64,000 bases of DNA from FEN-1219 sp963728995 (lineage in GTDB: Bacteria; Pseudomonadota; Gammaproteobacteria; Steroidobacterales; Rariloculaceae): contig CAVSMD010000001.1 in assembly GCA_963728995.1 (NCBI GenBank), positions 124,001 to 188,000 on the forward strand, written 5' to 3'. The notes beneath the pieces were generated by a model. It was not told the origin of the DNA, made no database searches, and saw nothing but the letters and a program-made list of their open reading frames with translations. The translations under genes and the position numbers were made by a program. Below, piece after piece: positions 52,743-61,413 of the stretch; position 1 is the first letter of the stretch, and the number at the start of each line of letters is the position of its first letter.

Positions 52743-55114
52743 CCTCGCGCCCGCTCGGCAGCAGCGACGCTGTTCTTCACGCGGACGAAGCTGTCGGCCG
52801 TCACCGATACCGAGTCGATGCCGGCCGCCACGAGAAACTCGACGAAATCAGGCCGATCGCTCGGCGCCTGCCCGCACAGGCTCACCTTGCGTCCCGCGCG
52901 ATGCGCCGATTCGATGACGGCGCCGATCAGCCGCGTCACGGCTTCGTTGCGCTCGTCGAACAGGCTGCGTAATCGCGCCGAGTCTCTGTCCACACCGAGC
53001 ACGAGCTGCGTCAGATCGTTGCTGCCGATCGAGAACCCGTCGAATCGCTCGGCAAACTGCTCGGCGAGCACCACGTTCGACGGGATCTCGCACATCACGT
53101 ACACCTCGAGCCCGTTCGCTCCGCGCTCGAGCCCGTTCTCCGCCATCACGCGCAGCACCGCATCGGCCTCGGCCGGCGTGCGACAGAACGGAATCATGAC
53201 GATGACATTCGTCAATCCGATCTCGTCGCGCACGCGCTTCAGCGCCCGGCACTCGAGCGCGAAGCCGTCCCGGTAGTCCGTGTAGTAGCGGCTGGCACCG
53301 CGCCAGCCGAGCATGGGGTTCTCCTCGTGCGGCTCGAATGCCGCACCGCCGAGCAGTCGCGCGTACTCGTTCGTCTTGAAGTCGCTGGTGCGAACGATCA
53401 CGGGCCGCGGATGGTGCGCGGCGGCGATCCGCGCGATGCCCGCGGCGAGCTGCGTCACGAAATACTCGGCGGGGCTCGGCCAGTCACGCGTCAAACGCGC
53501 GATCGCCGCCCGCTCCTTGCGCGATGCGACGGCCTCGGGCCGCAGCAGCGCAAGGGGATGCGCCCTGATGTCGTGGCCGATGATGAACTCGATTCGAGCA
53601 AGGCCCACGCCGTCGGTCGGCAGGCGCCACCAGCGGAAGGCCGCGGCCGGGTTGCCGACGTTCAGCAGGACATGGGTACGTGTGGCCGGGATCGTGCCGA
53701 TGTCGAGATCCTCGACGTCGAACTCCGCGGCGCCGTCGTAGACGGCGCCGGTGTCGCCCTCGGCACACGAGACGGTGATGGCTTGACCGTCGCGCAGCGC
53801 CGTCGTCGCGGTGGCCGTGCCGACGACCGCCGGCAACCCGAGCTCGCGGCTCACGATCGCGGCATGGGACGTGCGGCCGCCGTGATCCGTGACGACCGCC
53901 GCGGCCTGCTTCATGATCGGCACCCAGTCGGGATCCGTGATCGGCGTGACGAGCACGCTGCCGGGCACGAAGCGAGCGATGTCGGCCGCGCTGCGCAGCA
54001 CACAGACATTGCCGACCGCCACCGCTTCGCCCACGGCCGCGCCCGACAGCAGGCGCGCCCCGGTGCGGCGCAGCCGGTAGGTCTTCAGCTGCGCGGCCTC
54101 GCGCCGCGCCTGAACCGTCTCCGGCCGGGCCTGCACGATGTACAGCTTGCCGGTGCGCCCGTCCTTGGCCCATTCCATGTCCATCGGCTTGCCGTAGTGG
54201 TCCTCGATCTTGACGGCCCAGCGGGCGAGCTCGAGGATCTCCTCGTCGCTCAGGACGAACGCGCGGCGCTGCCGAGCGCTGGTCGCCTTGAGGCGCGTCC
54301 GGGCTTCGGCGTCGCCATACACCAGCTTCTGTTCCTTGCGACCGAGCTTGCGCTCGAGGATCGGCTTGAGTTCCGGGCGATCCAGCAGCGGCTTGAACAC
54401 GCGATACTCGTCGGGATCCACACTGCCCTGCACGACGGTCTCGCCGAGGCCCCAGCTCGCATTGATGACGACGGCGCGCGGGAAGCCGGTTTCCGTGTCG
54501 ACCGAGAACATCACGCCCGCCCCGCCGCGGTCGGAGCGAACCATCGGCTGCACGCCGATCGACAGCGCCACCTTCAGCTGATCGATGCCGTGCGTCTGGC
54601 GATAGACGATGGCGCGATCCGTGTACAGCGAAGCGAAGCACGCGCGGCACGCGTCGAGCAGCGCCGCTTCGCCGCGAACGTTGAGAAAGGTCTCTTGCTG
54701 GCCGGCGAAGCTCGCCTCCGGCAGGTCCTCGGCCGTAGCGCTCGAGCGCACGGCCACCGAGGCGTTCGAGCCGAGCCCGCGATAGGCGGCCACGATCGCA
54801 TCGCCGACGGCCGCCGGCACGGTGCCCGCGAGGAACGCGGCGCGGATTTTCTTGCCGGCCTGCTCCACAGGCAGACCGCCCGCGAGATACTCGCGCATCG
54901 CAGCATCGATGATCGTAGCGAGGTCGTTCGCCGTGACGAAGGCCCAGTACGCGGCCACGTCGGTCGCGAAGCCACCGGCGACGCGCACGCCGACCTGCGC
55001 GAGATGCCCGAGAAGCTCGCCGAGCGAAGCGTTCTTGCCGCCGACGCGCGGCACGTCGCGCATCGACACTCGCTCGAGCGGCACGACCAACTGTGCGGGG
55101 GACTCGGCCATCAT
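52736..55114 (-). CDS. ppsA: Phosphoenolpyruvate synthase
   Basis: 792 aa, full length. An ATP-grasp-like PPDK N-terminal domain (RVGGKNASLGELLG; SSATAEDLPEASFAGQQETF), the swivelling phosphohistidine domain with TDHGGRTSHAAIVSREL (catalytic His), and a TIM-barrel PEP-binding domain (GFSIGSNDLTQLVLGVDRD; VSLCGQAPSD with the catalytic Cys). It converts pyruvate, ATP and water into PEP, AMP and phosphate. PEP synthases appear in lxa-like and other dormancy loci, feeding gluconeogenesis and glycogen. It is 23 nt downstream of the cytochrome gene. An alternative ATG is one codon in. Confidence 0.93.
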   Translation of the reverse strand: MMAESPAQLVVPLERVSMRDVPRVGGKNASLGELLGHLAQVGVRVAGGFATDVAAYWAFVTANDLATIIDAAMREYLAGGLPVEQAGKKIRAAFLAGTVPAAVGDAIVAAYRGLGSNASVAVRSSATAEDLPEASFAGQQETFLNVRGEAALLDACRACFASLYTDRAIVYRQTHGIDQLKVALSIGVQPMVRSDRGGAGVMFSVDTETGFPRAVVINASWGLGETVVQGSVDPDEYRVFKPLLDRPELKPILERKLGRKEQKLVYGDAEARTRLKATSARQRRAFVLSDEEILELARWAVKIEDHYGKPMDMEWAKDGRTGKLYIVQARPETVQARREAAQLKTYRLRRTGARLLSGAAVGEAVAVGNVCVLRSAADIARFVPGSVLVTPITDPDWVPIMKQAAAVVTDHGGRTSHAAIVSRELGLPAVVGTATATTALRDGQAITVSCAEGDTGAVYDGAAEFDVEDLDIGTIPATRTHVLLNVGNPAAAFRWWRLPTDGVGLARIEFIIGHDIRAHPLALLRPEAVASRKERAAIARLTRDWPSPAEYFVTQLAAGIARIAAAHHPRPVIVRTSDFKTNEYARLLGGAAFEPHEENPMLGWRGASRYYTDYRDGFALECRALKRVRDEIGLTNVIVMIPFCRTPAEADAVLRVMAENGLERGANGLEVYVMCEIPSNVVLAEQFAERFDGFSIGSNDLTQLVLGVDRDSARLRSLFDERNEAVTRLIGAVIESAHRAGRKVSLCGQAPSDRPDFVEFLVAAGIDSVSVTADSFVRVKNSVAAAERARGS

Positions 55115-55137
55115 TCTGTCGAGGGCGCGAGGCGCCT

Positions 55138-55602
55138 CTAGTTACGGCCGCGCGCCGGCTCGCGACCGTCGCGCTGTATGGTGCGCAGATACTCGACGAG
55201 CTTGTTGATCGCTTCGCGCACCGTGCTCTGCGCGACCACGTCGCCGCCTTCCTCCACCCAGAACTCATAGCCCCAAACGGGCATCGCGCGAGTGCCGTGG
55301 GCGCGAACGTCGACGCCGCGACCGTCGACCGTGTCGCGAATCAGCATGGCAGGGAACTCGCCGTAGCGGGCGGCGATCCTCGTAAGGTCGGGCACGACGG
55401 TGTTCAGGCTGCGCGCCACCGGACCGTCCCCGTGCGCCTGCTCGCCGTGGCAGCTCGCGCAGAACCGTCCGAACAGCTCCTCGCCGCTGTAGTCGGCCAG
55501 CGTGAACGCGTCGAAAGCCATGGCCATGTGGGCGGCCGCGAGTCCCGTGCCCAGGGCCGCGGCCGCGATGGCTCGGCAAAACAACCTGTTGGTGATACGC
55601 AT
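55138..55602 (-). CDS. c-type cytochrome, small monoheme (2)
   Basis: 154 aa from ATG 55602, which lies 1 nt after the upstream USP stop; GGAGG inside the USP end serves as ribosome site. Sec signal (AALGTGLAAAHMAMAF), heme site CASCH in FGRFCASCHGEQAHGDGPVA, possible distal Met in TRAMPVWGYEF. It is clearly a paralogue of the cytochrome at 35380-35769, with an extra C-terminal 30 residues. It links usp and ppsA in one operon. Confidence 0.87.
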   Translation of the reverse strand: MRITNRLFCRAIAAAALGTGLAAAHMAMAFDAFTLADYSGEELFGRFCASCHGEQAHGDGPVARSLNTVVPDLTRIAARYGEFPAMLIRDTVDGRGVDVRAHGTRAMPVWGYEFWVEEGGDVVAQSTVREAINKLVEYLRTIQRDGREPARGRN

Positions 55603-55603
55603 C

Positions 55604-56518
55604 CTAGTCCACATCCTCCGGGGGCTCGAAGCCCAACGGTTTGATGATCACGAGATCGCACGGCAATCGGTCGAGCACGCGCTCGGCCGTGCTGCCGATG
55701 AATAGTCGCTTCAGCCCACGGCGTGCCACGGCGCCCATGACCACAAAGTCGGCCTCGTGCTCCATCGCGGCATGCTGCAGACACTCGTGGGCCAGCCCTT
55801 CGTACAAATAGGATCTCTCGCCGAGCACGGGATGCGAATCGAGAAACGTCTTCATCGCGTCGCGATGCTCCTGGGCGATGATGTCCCGAACGTCGGGCGG
55901 CAGCTCGACGCCGAGCGGCGTCGAAAACGCATGGACGATGTGCATGTGGCCGCGGACGGTTCGCGCCAAATCGGCCGCGAAACCGAAGATGCGATCGTCG
56001 AGCGCGGCGGGCTTATCGTGCTCGTTGACGGGATCTACGGCCGCCATGACGTTGGGCTCCACGGCAAGCTCGCGGTCCTTGACGAGCAGCAGGGGCGCGG
56101 GGCACTTCCGGATCAGATGCCAATCGGTCTGGGTCAGAAACGTGCGCTGCAGCACGTTGTGGTGGTGCGTGTCCTTGGCCACGAGCCAGTAGTCGTGGGC
56201 CGCGGCCTTCTTGATGACCGCGGCGTCCAGCGGATGATCCCAGACGACGTCGACCGTAACGGTGAGCCCCGCATCGCGCAGCGGCTGCGCGAGCTCCTCG
56301 AGGACCTGCCGCCGGCGCGCCAGCAGCCGCTCGCGCGCTCCGGGCTCCCCGCCCCATGCCGCGTCGATCTTGCCCGACTCGATGGCCGCATCGAAATCGC
56401 AGGCGAACAGCTCGACCCGCGCGCCGCTCTGCTTGGCCAACCAGCCCGCACGTGCCAGCACCGGCTGACTCGCGCCCGCCGCTGGATCGACCACTACCAG
56501 GATCGTGTTCTGCCGCAT
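55604..56518 (-). CDS. Universal stress protein, tandem UspA domains (D)
   Basis: 304 aa. Two UspA folds: domain one has WLVAKDTHHHNVLQRTFLTQ and TDWHLIRKCPAPLLLVKD, domain two ends RLFIGSTAERVLDRLPCDLV. Closest in the window to copy C. It heads the operon usp, cytochrome c, ppsA, GlgC-like. Its start and the divergent CBS gene share a 141-nt region holding two symmetric elements. Confidence 0.87.
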   Translation of the reverse strand: MRQNTILVVVDPAAGASQPVLARAGWLAKQSGARVELFACDFDAAIESGKIDAAWGGEPGARERLLARRRQVLEELAQPLRDAGLTVTVDVVWDHPLDAAVIKKAAAHDYWLVAKDTHHHNVLQRTFLTQTDWHLIRKCPAPLLLVKDRELAVEPNVMAAVDPVNEHDKPAALDDRIFGFAADLARTVRGHMHIVHAFSTPLGVELPPDVRDIIAQEHRDAMKTFLDSHPVLGERSYLYEGLAHECLQHAAMEHEADFVVMGAVARRGLKRLFIGSTAERVLDRLPCDLVIIKPLGFEPPEDVD

Positions 56519-56572
56519 TTCGTGCCCCTCGCGGCTCAGACTCTGCGATCGACCGCGTGTCGCCTAGTGCGG

Positions 56573-56582
56573 CTTGTACCTA
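56573..56582 (+). promoter_or_regulatory. CTTGTACCTA element between usp and CBS genes
   Basis: Nearly self-complementary sequence (reverse complement TAGGTACAAG), 55-64 nt upstream of the USP start and 78-87 nt upstream of the CBS start. The identical ten bases occur in inverted orientation at 59500-59509 ahead of the HAD-ATPase gene. Its repetition before stress genes suggests one regulator. Confidence 0.4.
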
Positions 56583-56599
56583 TCGGCCGAAATAGTGCA

Positions 56600-56609
56600 A
56601 ATACGTATT
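56600..56609. promoter_or_regulatory. AATACGTATT palindrome between usp and CBS genes
   Basis: A perfect 10-bp palindrome 17 nt after the CTTGTACCTA element and 51-60 nt before the CBS ATG. AAxTACGTAT also occurs before the BCAM0308-like gene. A plausible NarL/FixJ-family half-site pair, unproven. Confidence 0.35.
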
Positions 56610-56659
56610 GGTGGTAGACCATCGCCCCAACACAATCTCCACAGGTACCGGAGGTACTC

Positions 56660-57109
56660 ATGAGCGTCGGCCTGATCTGCAATCACAACGTCACGACGAT
56701 CGATCCGAACGAAGGCGTGGTCGACGCCGCGGTACGGATGCGCGAGGAGCACGTCGGGGACCTGATCGTGGTCGAGACCCGCGGCAACGTCAGCGCACCG
56801 ATCGGCATCCTGACGGATCGTGACATCGTCGTCGGCGTGGTCGCGAAGCGCGTGCCGCCCGACGAGCTCGCCGTGGGCGACGTGATGACGCGCGACTTGT
56901 TGACGGTGCGCGAAGACAACGGCGTGGAGTTCGCCCTGCGCGAAATGCGCCGCGGCGGCGTGCGTCGCGTGCCCGTTCTCGGCCGGCGCGGCGAGCTCGT
57001 GGGCATCGTGTCGATCGACGACATCCTGGGGCACCTGGCAACGCAACTCGATCGGCTCGCAGACGCCGTTCGCGTCGAGCAGAGCATGGAGTCGCGCAGC
57101 CGCCCCTGA
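56660..57109 (+). CDS. CBS domain-pair protein
   Basis: 149 aa with GGAGG eight bases before ATG. Two CBS motifs make one Bateman module: VTTIDPNEGVVDAAVRMREE with PIGILTDRDIV, and LLTVREDNGVEFALREMRRG with LVGIVSIDDIL. Such modules bind adenine nucleotides and report energy state. Stand-alone CBS proteins of this length are frequent in low-oxygen stress loci. The partner is unknown. Confidence 0.88.
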   Translation: MSVGLICNHNVTTIDPNEGVVDAAVRMREEHVGDLIVVETRGNVSAPIGILTDRDIVVGVVAKRVPPDELAVGDVMTRDLLTVREDNGVEFALREMRRGGVRRVPVLGRRGELVGIVSIDDILGHLATQLDRLADAVRVEQSMESRSRP

Positions 57110-57123
57110 ACGCGAGGCCCGCC

Positions 57124-57516
57124 ATGTACTACATCGCCACTACGAGCAAGACCGTCGCCGACGCGGCCCGCGACCTGGAAGCGATCGTGGGCAAGCACGG
57201 CTTCGGCATTCTGCACGTCTATGATCTGAAGGACACGCTGACGCGCAAAGGTTACCCGCTGGCCGCCGAGTGTCGAATCTACGAGGTCTGCAATCCCCAG
57301 CAGGCGGCACGCGTGCTCCAGCGCGATATGCGCTTGAATGCCGCGTTGCCGTGTCGGATCTCCGTGTTCGAGGACGGCGGCGCGACGAAGATCGGCACGA
57401 TTCGCCCGACCGCGATGCTCGGCATGCTGTCGCCGGACGCCGAGCTCGCGACCGTGGCCGCGGACGTGGAAGCCACGATCAAGACGATCATCGACGAGAC
57501 CGCCGGGACCGCCTAG
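57124..57516 (+). CDS. DUF302 domain protein
   Basis: 130 aa, 14 nt after the CBS gene and probably co-transcribed. One DUF302 domain (VADAARDLEAIVGKHGFGIL, HVYDLKDTLTRKGYPL, YEVCNPQQAARVLQRD, CRISVFEDGGATKIGTIRPT). DUF302 proteins are small alpha/beta proteins, often near sulfur or redox genes; reaction unknown. It is the last gene before the inverted repeat at 57540. Confidence 0.85.
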   Translation: MYYIATTSKTVADAARDLEAIVGKHGFGILHVYDLKDTLTRKGYPLAAECRIYEVCNPQQAARVLQRDMRLNAALPCRISVFEDGGATKIGTIRPTAMLGMLSPDAELATVAADVEATIKTIIDETAGTA

Positions 57517-57539
57517 TACGGCTGCGTCAGAAAAGAGTC

Positions 57540-57622
57540 CTCTCGCAAAGGCGCGAAGACGCCAAGGAAGATAAGCAGAAGCTATTCTTCTCTGGCTTGG
57601 CGCCTTCGCGCCTTTGCGAGAG
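57540..57622. repeat. Large inverted repeat, dispersed 'SRKGAK' type
   Basis: Two 27-nt arms (57540-57566 and 57596-57622), beginning CTCTCGCAAAGGCGCG and ending in its reverse complement, pair with one mismatch around a 29-nt loop. When translated it gives strings like SRKGAK and SQRRED, a pattern that recurs in spurious ORFs of many bacterial genomes, so it is a known kind of mobile-like intergenic repeat. It lies between DUF302 and the tannase, at the right end of the stress island, and may also work as a bidirectional terminator. Confidence 0.6.
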
Positions 57623-57722
57623 AGCTTATTGGGTGACACAGCAGTACTAGGCGACTGCTGCCTCTCGTCAGCGCTCGCGCTGCACCCTATGATGCCGACG
57701 AGCCACCCCGGAGGTCGCAGGC

Positions 57723-59329
57723 ATGATCCCACCCCGCCCCTCGGCGCCGCGCGTGCGGCACGTGATGCGCACCCACCCCATCGCGGTCGCGAGCGCCGTG
57801 CTTGCGCTCGGCGCGACGGGCGGCGCTCTGGCCCAGGACACGGCGGCCTGCACCGCCCTGCGCGGCTTCGCCGCGCCGGGCGTCGCGCTCGAGATCACCG
57901 CCGCCGAGCGGGTCGCGGCGGGACCGCCCCCGGCGGGCCCCGGCGGCCGTGCCGCCGAGGCGCGCACGCTGCCCGCTCACTGCCGCGTGGAAGGCGTGCT
58001 CGAGCGGCGCAAGGGTGTCGGTGACGTGGAGTACGGCATTCGCTTCGCGCTCGCGCTGCCGGACCACTGGACCGGCCGCTTCCTGTTCCAAGGCGGTGGG
58101 GGCTTGAACGGCGCCGTGAGCCCGCCGCTCGGGGCGACGGCCGCCGGCGACGAGCCGGCTCTGGCGCGAGGATTCGCCGTGGTCAGCACCGATACGGGCC
58201 ACCAGGGGGCCGTGTTCGACCGCAGCTTCTTCGCCGATCAGGAAGCCACGCTGAACTTCCTATACGTCGCGAACGGCAAGGTGGCGCCGATCGCGAAGCA
58301 GCTGATTGCTGCCTATTACGGTCGGGCGGCCGATCACTCGTACTTCGTCGGCTGCTCGACCGGCGGTCGCGAAGCCATGATCATGACGCAACGCTATCCG
58401 GGCTATTTCGACGGCGTGGTGGCGGGCGCGCCGGCCATGCGCACGGGCTACTCGAACCTCGGCATGCGATCGGTCGCCGTTGCGCTCAACGCAGCCGCGC
58501 AGCGCGACGCGGCAGGTGAAGTCGTTCCGGGGAGCGCGCTATCCGCTGCCGACAAGAAGCTGATCACCGATTCCGTGCTCGCGACTTGCGACGCGCAGGA
58601 TGGCGTCAAGGACGGCATGGTGTTCGATCCGCTGAGCTGCCCGTTCGATCCGCACAGCCTCACGTGCGGGGTGCGAAGAACGACCGCTGCTTGACGGCCA
58701 CGCAGGCGGACGCCGTGCAGCGAGCGATGGCCGGGCCGAAAGCCATGAATGGCAGGGCCACGTACCCCGGCTATCTGTACGACACCGGGATCGGCGCGAG
58801 CGGCGCGGGCGCGATCCCCGGTGTGCTGAACGGCGCGGCGGGCCCGGTCGGGCCGCGGGTGCCGCCCACGACCCAGGACGTGGATGCCGACGCGGCCGCG
58901 GTGGCGGGCGAGCCTTCGACGCTCGGCGATACGAACCAGTGGACCAACTTAAGCACATTCCGAGGTCATAGCGGTAAGCTACTGTTTTATCATGGTGTAA
59001 GCGATCCTTGGTTCTCTGCGCTGGACACCGTCGAGTACTACCGCAAGCTCGGCGCGGCCAACGACGGAGCCGCCGCCGTCCGAGATTGGAGCCGGCTGTT
59101 TCTCGTGCCGGGCATGGGCCATTGCCGCGGCGGCGAGGCGACGCTCGACGATTTCGATCTCTTGAGCGCCGTCGTCGACTGGGTCGAGCGCGGCCGGGCG
59201 CCGGACGCCGTCGTGGCCACGGGCAAAGCCTTCCCGGGTCGCAGCCGACCGCTATGCCCGTTCCCGCAGCACGCCACCTACCACGGCCGCGGCAATCCCG
59301 AGGACGCCAAGAGCTTCACCTGCGAGTAA
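57723..59329 (+). CDS. Tannase/feruloyl esterase family protein; one frameshift
   Basis: About 535 aa corrected. A signal peptide (VLALGATGGALAQ) precedes an alpha/beta hydrolase of the tannase family: nucleophile Ser in YFVGCSTGGREAM, acid in FYHGVSDPWFSA and His in FLVPGMGHC. CDAQDGVKDGM is also typical. These secreted esterases cut gallate or ferulate esters from plant material. Near 58670 one base, probably a G in a G-run, is missing, and the remaining 215 codons are in another frame. GGAGG is nine bases before ATG 57723. Confidence 0.85.
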
Positions 59330-59499
59330 CGGAAAGTTACCTGACGAGCGCGAGCGAGCAGACAAAGAGCGCTCGCAGACCTCGAGGATCATATCTGCTT
59401 GGTCTTCCGTGTCCCTCCTTCGATGCACGGCCCGACGCAACGGGGCCATGGGGCGCAACGGCGTGCGATACCGGGACGACCCGGATGATCCGAAGCCCC

Positions 59500-59509
59500 T
59501 AGGTACAAG
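59500..59509 (+). promoter_or_regulatory. TAGGTACAAG element upstream of HAD-ATPase gene
   Basis: Exact inverse of the CTTGTACCTA element at 56573-56582, here 64-73 nt before the ATG at 59573. Same spacing class as the element before universal stress protein A. Supports a shared regulator for the island and the second cassette. Confidence 0.38.
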
Positions 59510-59572
59510 TCCCTATCGCTCCAGTGAGCCGCGCTCATTACGGTGTTGGGCGTACACATCGGCGCCGGGCGC

Positions 59573-61321
59573 ATGAAGCTGACTGTTCTCGCCATCGACT
59601 ACGACGGGACGATTGCCGTAGACGGCGCGATGTCGCCCGAGGTCAGAGCAGCGCTTGAGCGAGCCCGCGCCGGCGGATTGACGGTGGTCGTCGTCACGGG
59701 GCGAATCCTCGGCGAGCTGCGGCGGGTGGCGGGTGATCTTTCGTTTGCGGATGCCGTGGTGGCGGAAAACGGCGCGGTGGTCGCGTTTCCACGCAGCGGC
59801 CGATCGACCGCGCTGCACATTCCGCCGGCACCCGAGCTCCTTCGCGAGTTGAACCGGCGCGGGGTGCAGTTCACGACCGGGGAGACGGTTATCGAGGCGG
59901 ACGCGTCCGCCGCGCCGGAAGCGCTTGCGGCCATTCGGCAGCTCGAGCAGCCGCTTTCATTGCTGTTCAATCGCGGGCGCATGATGATTCTGCCGCAGGC
60001 CGTCAGCAAAGCCACGGGTCTGATGACGGCACTGGATGCGCTACGCTTGTCATCGCACAATGCGCTCGCGATCGGGGATGCGGAGAACGATCACGAGCTG
60101 CTGCGAAGCGCGGAGATCGGGGTGGCGGTCGAATGGGGCAGCGTCGCCCTGAAGAAGACGGCCGATGAGATTCTGCCGGGTAGTGGACCGCCCGCCGTTG
60201 CAACGTACATCGATCAGCTTGCGCAGCGCTCGGCGGAAGGTCGCAGCCTGCGCATCGTGCATCCGCGCCGGCGCGTTGCGCTGGGCCGGGCAAGCGACGG
60301 CGAGAAGGTCTCGCTGGCGGTCACAGGCCGCAATGTGCTGATCTGCGGCGATCCCCGGTCGGGCAAGTCGTGGGTGGCCGGACTGCTGTGCGAAGAGCTC
60401 CTGCTGCACGGCTACAGCGTGTGCGTCATTGATCCCGAGGGGGATTACGCGAGCCTGGAAGCGCTACCGCGCGTCAGTGTCGTCGGCGGCGAGGATCCCC
60501 CACCCAAGCCGCACGAGCTGCTGCGACTGCTTCGCCGTCCAGACAGCAGCGTGGTGCTCGACCTTTCCAAGCTGTCGCACAGCGAGAAGCTCGACTATCT
60601 GCAGGGCGCGCTGCCGCAGATTGCCAGATTGCGGAGCGCCACCGGCGTGCCTCACCGCGTGCTGCTCGACGAAGCGCACTATTGGCTGCGCGGCGCGAAT
60701 GCGATGTCGCTGCTCGACCTTCAGTCCGGTGGATGGACGGTCGTCACGTACCAGGCAGCGCACCTCCATGCGGACGTGCGTCGCACCCTCGACATCGTGC
60801 TGGTCTCACGGCTGCGCGATGTCGATGAAGTCAGGATATTGGCACGCGCGGCCGGCCTTCCTGAACAAGCTGAGGAATGGGCGCAGGCATTGAGCAATCT
60901 GGCCGTGGACGAGGTCGCCCTACTGCCGGGGCCGGTCGAAGCGCAGGGTAATCTTCGTCGGATTCGGCTGGTGGAGCGCCTGACACCGCACATTCGCCAT
61001 CGCATGAAGTACATCGACGTGCCGGTAGCCGAGGGTCATGCCTTCGTGTTCCGCGACCACGAACGGGTGACGGGCGACCGCTCTCGCACGCTCAGGGAGT
61101 TCATTGCGGCCCTCGACCGGATTGCACCCGATCGTTTGCGCTCGCATCTCAACCAGGGCGACTTCTCGAGATGGATTGGCGACGTCTTCGGTGATCGAGC
61201 GCTGGCGGCCACCGTGCGCCATCTCGAGGAGAACTACCGGATGAACCGCGTGCCCGACATCAACGGTGCGATCGTCCAAGCAATTCGCGAGCGGTATGCC
61301 TTCCCGCAGGAAGAGCCTTGA
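59573..61321 (+). CDS. HAD-family hydrolase fused to HerA/DUF87-type ATPase
   Basis: 582 aa from ATG 59573 (MKLTVLAIDYDGTI); an upstream GTG at 59543 has no ribosome site. An N-terminal HAD hydrolase of the Cof/sugar-phosphatase group (about 1-225; Asp9 and Asp11 in AIDYDGT, AIGDAENDHELL) is joined to a P-loop ATPase (about 240-480) with Walker A GDPRSGKSW near 259 and Walker B VLLDEAHYW near 363, as in HerA/DUF87 proteins. A helical C-terminus (NRVPDINGAIVQAIRERYAF) follows. The substrate of the HAD part and the work of the ATPase are unknown. It opens the cassette with Hsp20 and GlgC. Confidence 0.82.
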   Translation: MKLTVLAIDYDGTIAVDGAMSPEVRAALERARAGGLTVVVVTGRILGELRRVAGDLSFADAVVAENGAVVAFPRSGRSTALHIPPAPELLRELNRRGVQFTTGETVIEADASAAPEALAAIRQLEQPLSLLFNRGRMMILPQAVSKATGLMTALDALRLSSHNALAIGDAENDHELLRSAEIGVAVEWGSVALKKTADEILPGSGPPAVATYIDQLAQRSAEGRSLRIVHPRRRVALGRASDGEKVSLAVTGRNVLICGDPRSGKSWVAGLLCEELLLHGYSVCVIDPEGDYASLEALPRVSVVGGEDPPPKPHELLRLLRRPDSSVVLDLSKLSHSEKLDYLQGALPQIARLRSATGVPHRVLLDEAHYWLRGANAMSLLDLQSGGWTVVTYQAAHLHADVRRTLDIVLVSRLRDVDEVRILARAAGLPEQAEEWAQALSNLAVDEVALLPGPVEAQGNLRRIRLVERLTPHIRHRMKYIDVPVAEGHAFVFRDHERVTGDRSRTLREFIAALDRIAPDRLRSHLNQGDFSRWIGDVFGDRALAATVRHLEENYRMNRVPDINGAIVQAIRERYAFPQEEP

Positions 61322-61413
61322 ACCGCCCGCGATAGCCGCCTTCGAGCTGATCGGCCGTCCTCGGCCGCAGCCTCTGCCCCCAAGTCCTCCTCAGGCCTGC
61401 AAGGCTCCCATGC

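Noticed and set aside
56683..57732. A minus-strand 349-codon frame over CBS and DUF302
   Set aside because: Its start region is just the inverted repeat translated, and the body is antisense to two clear genes.
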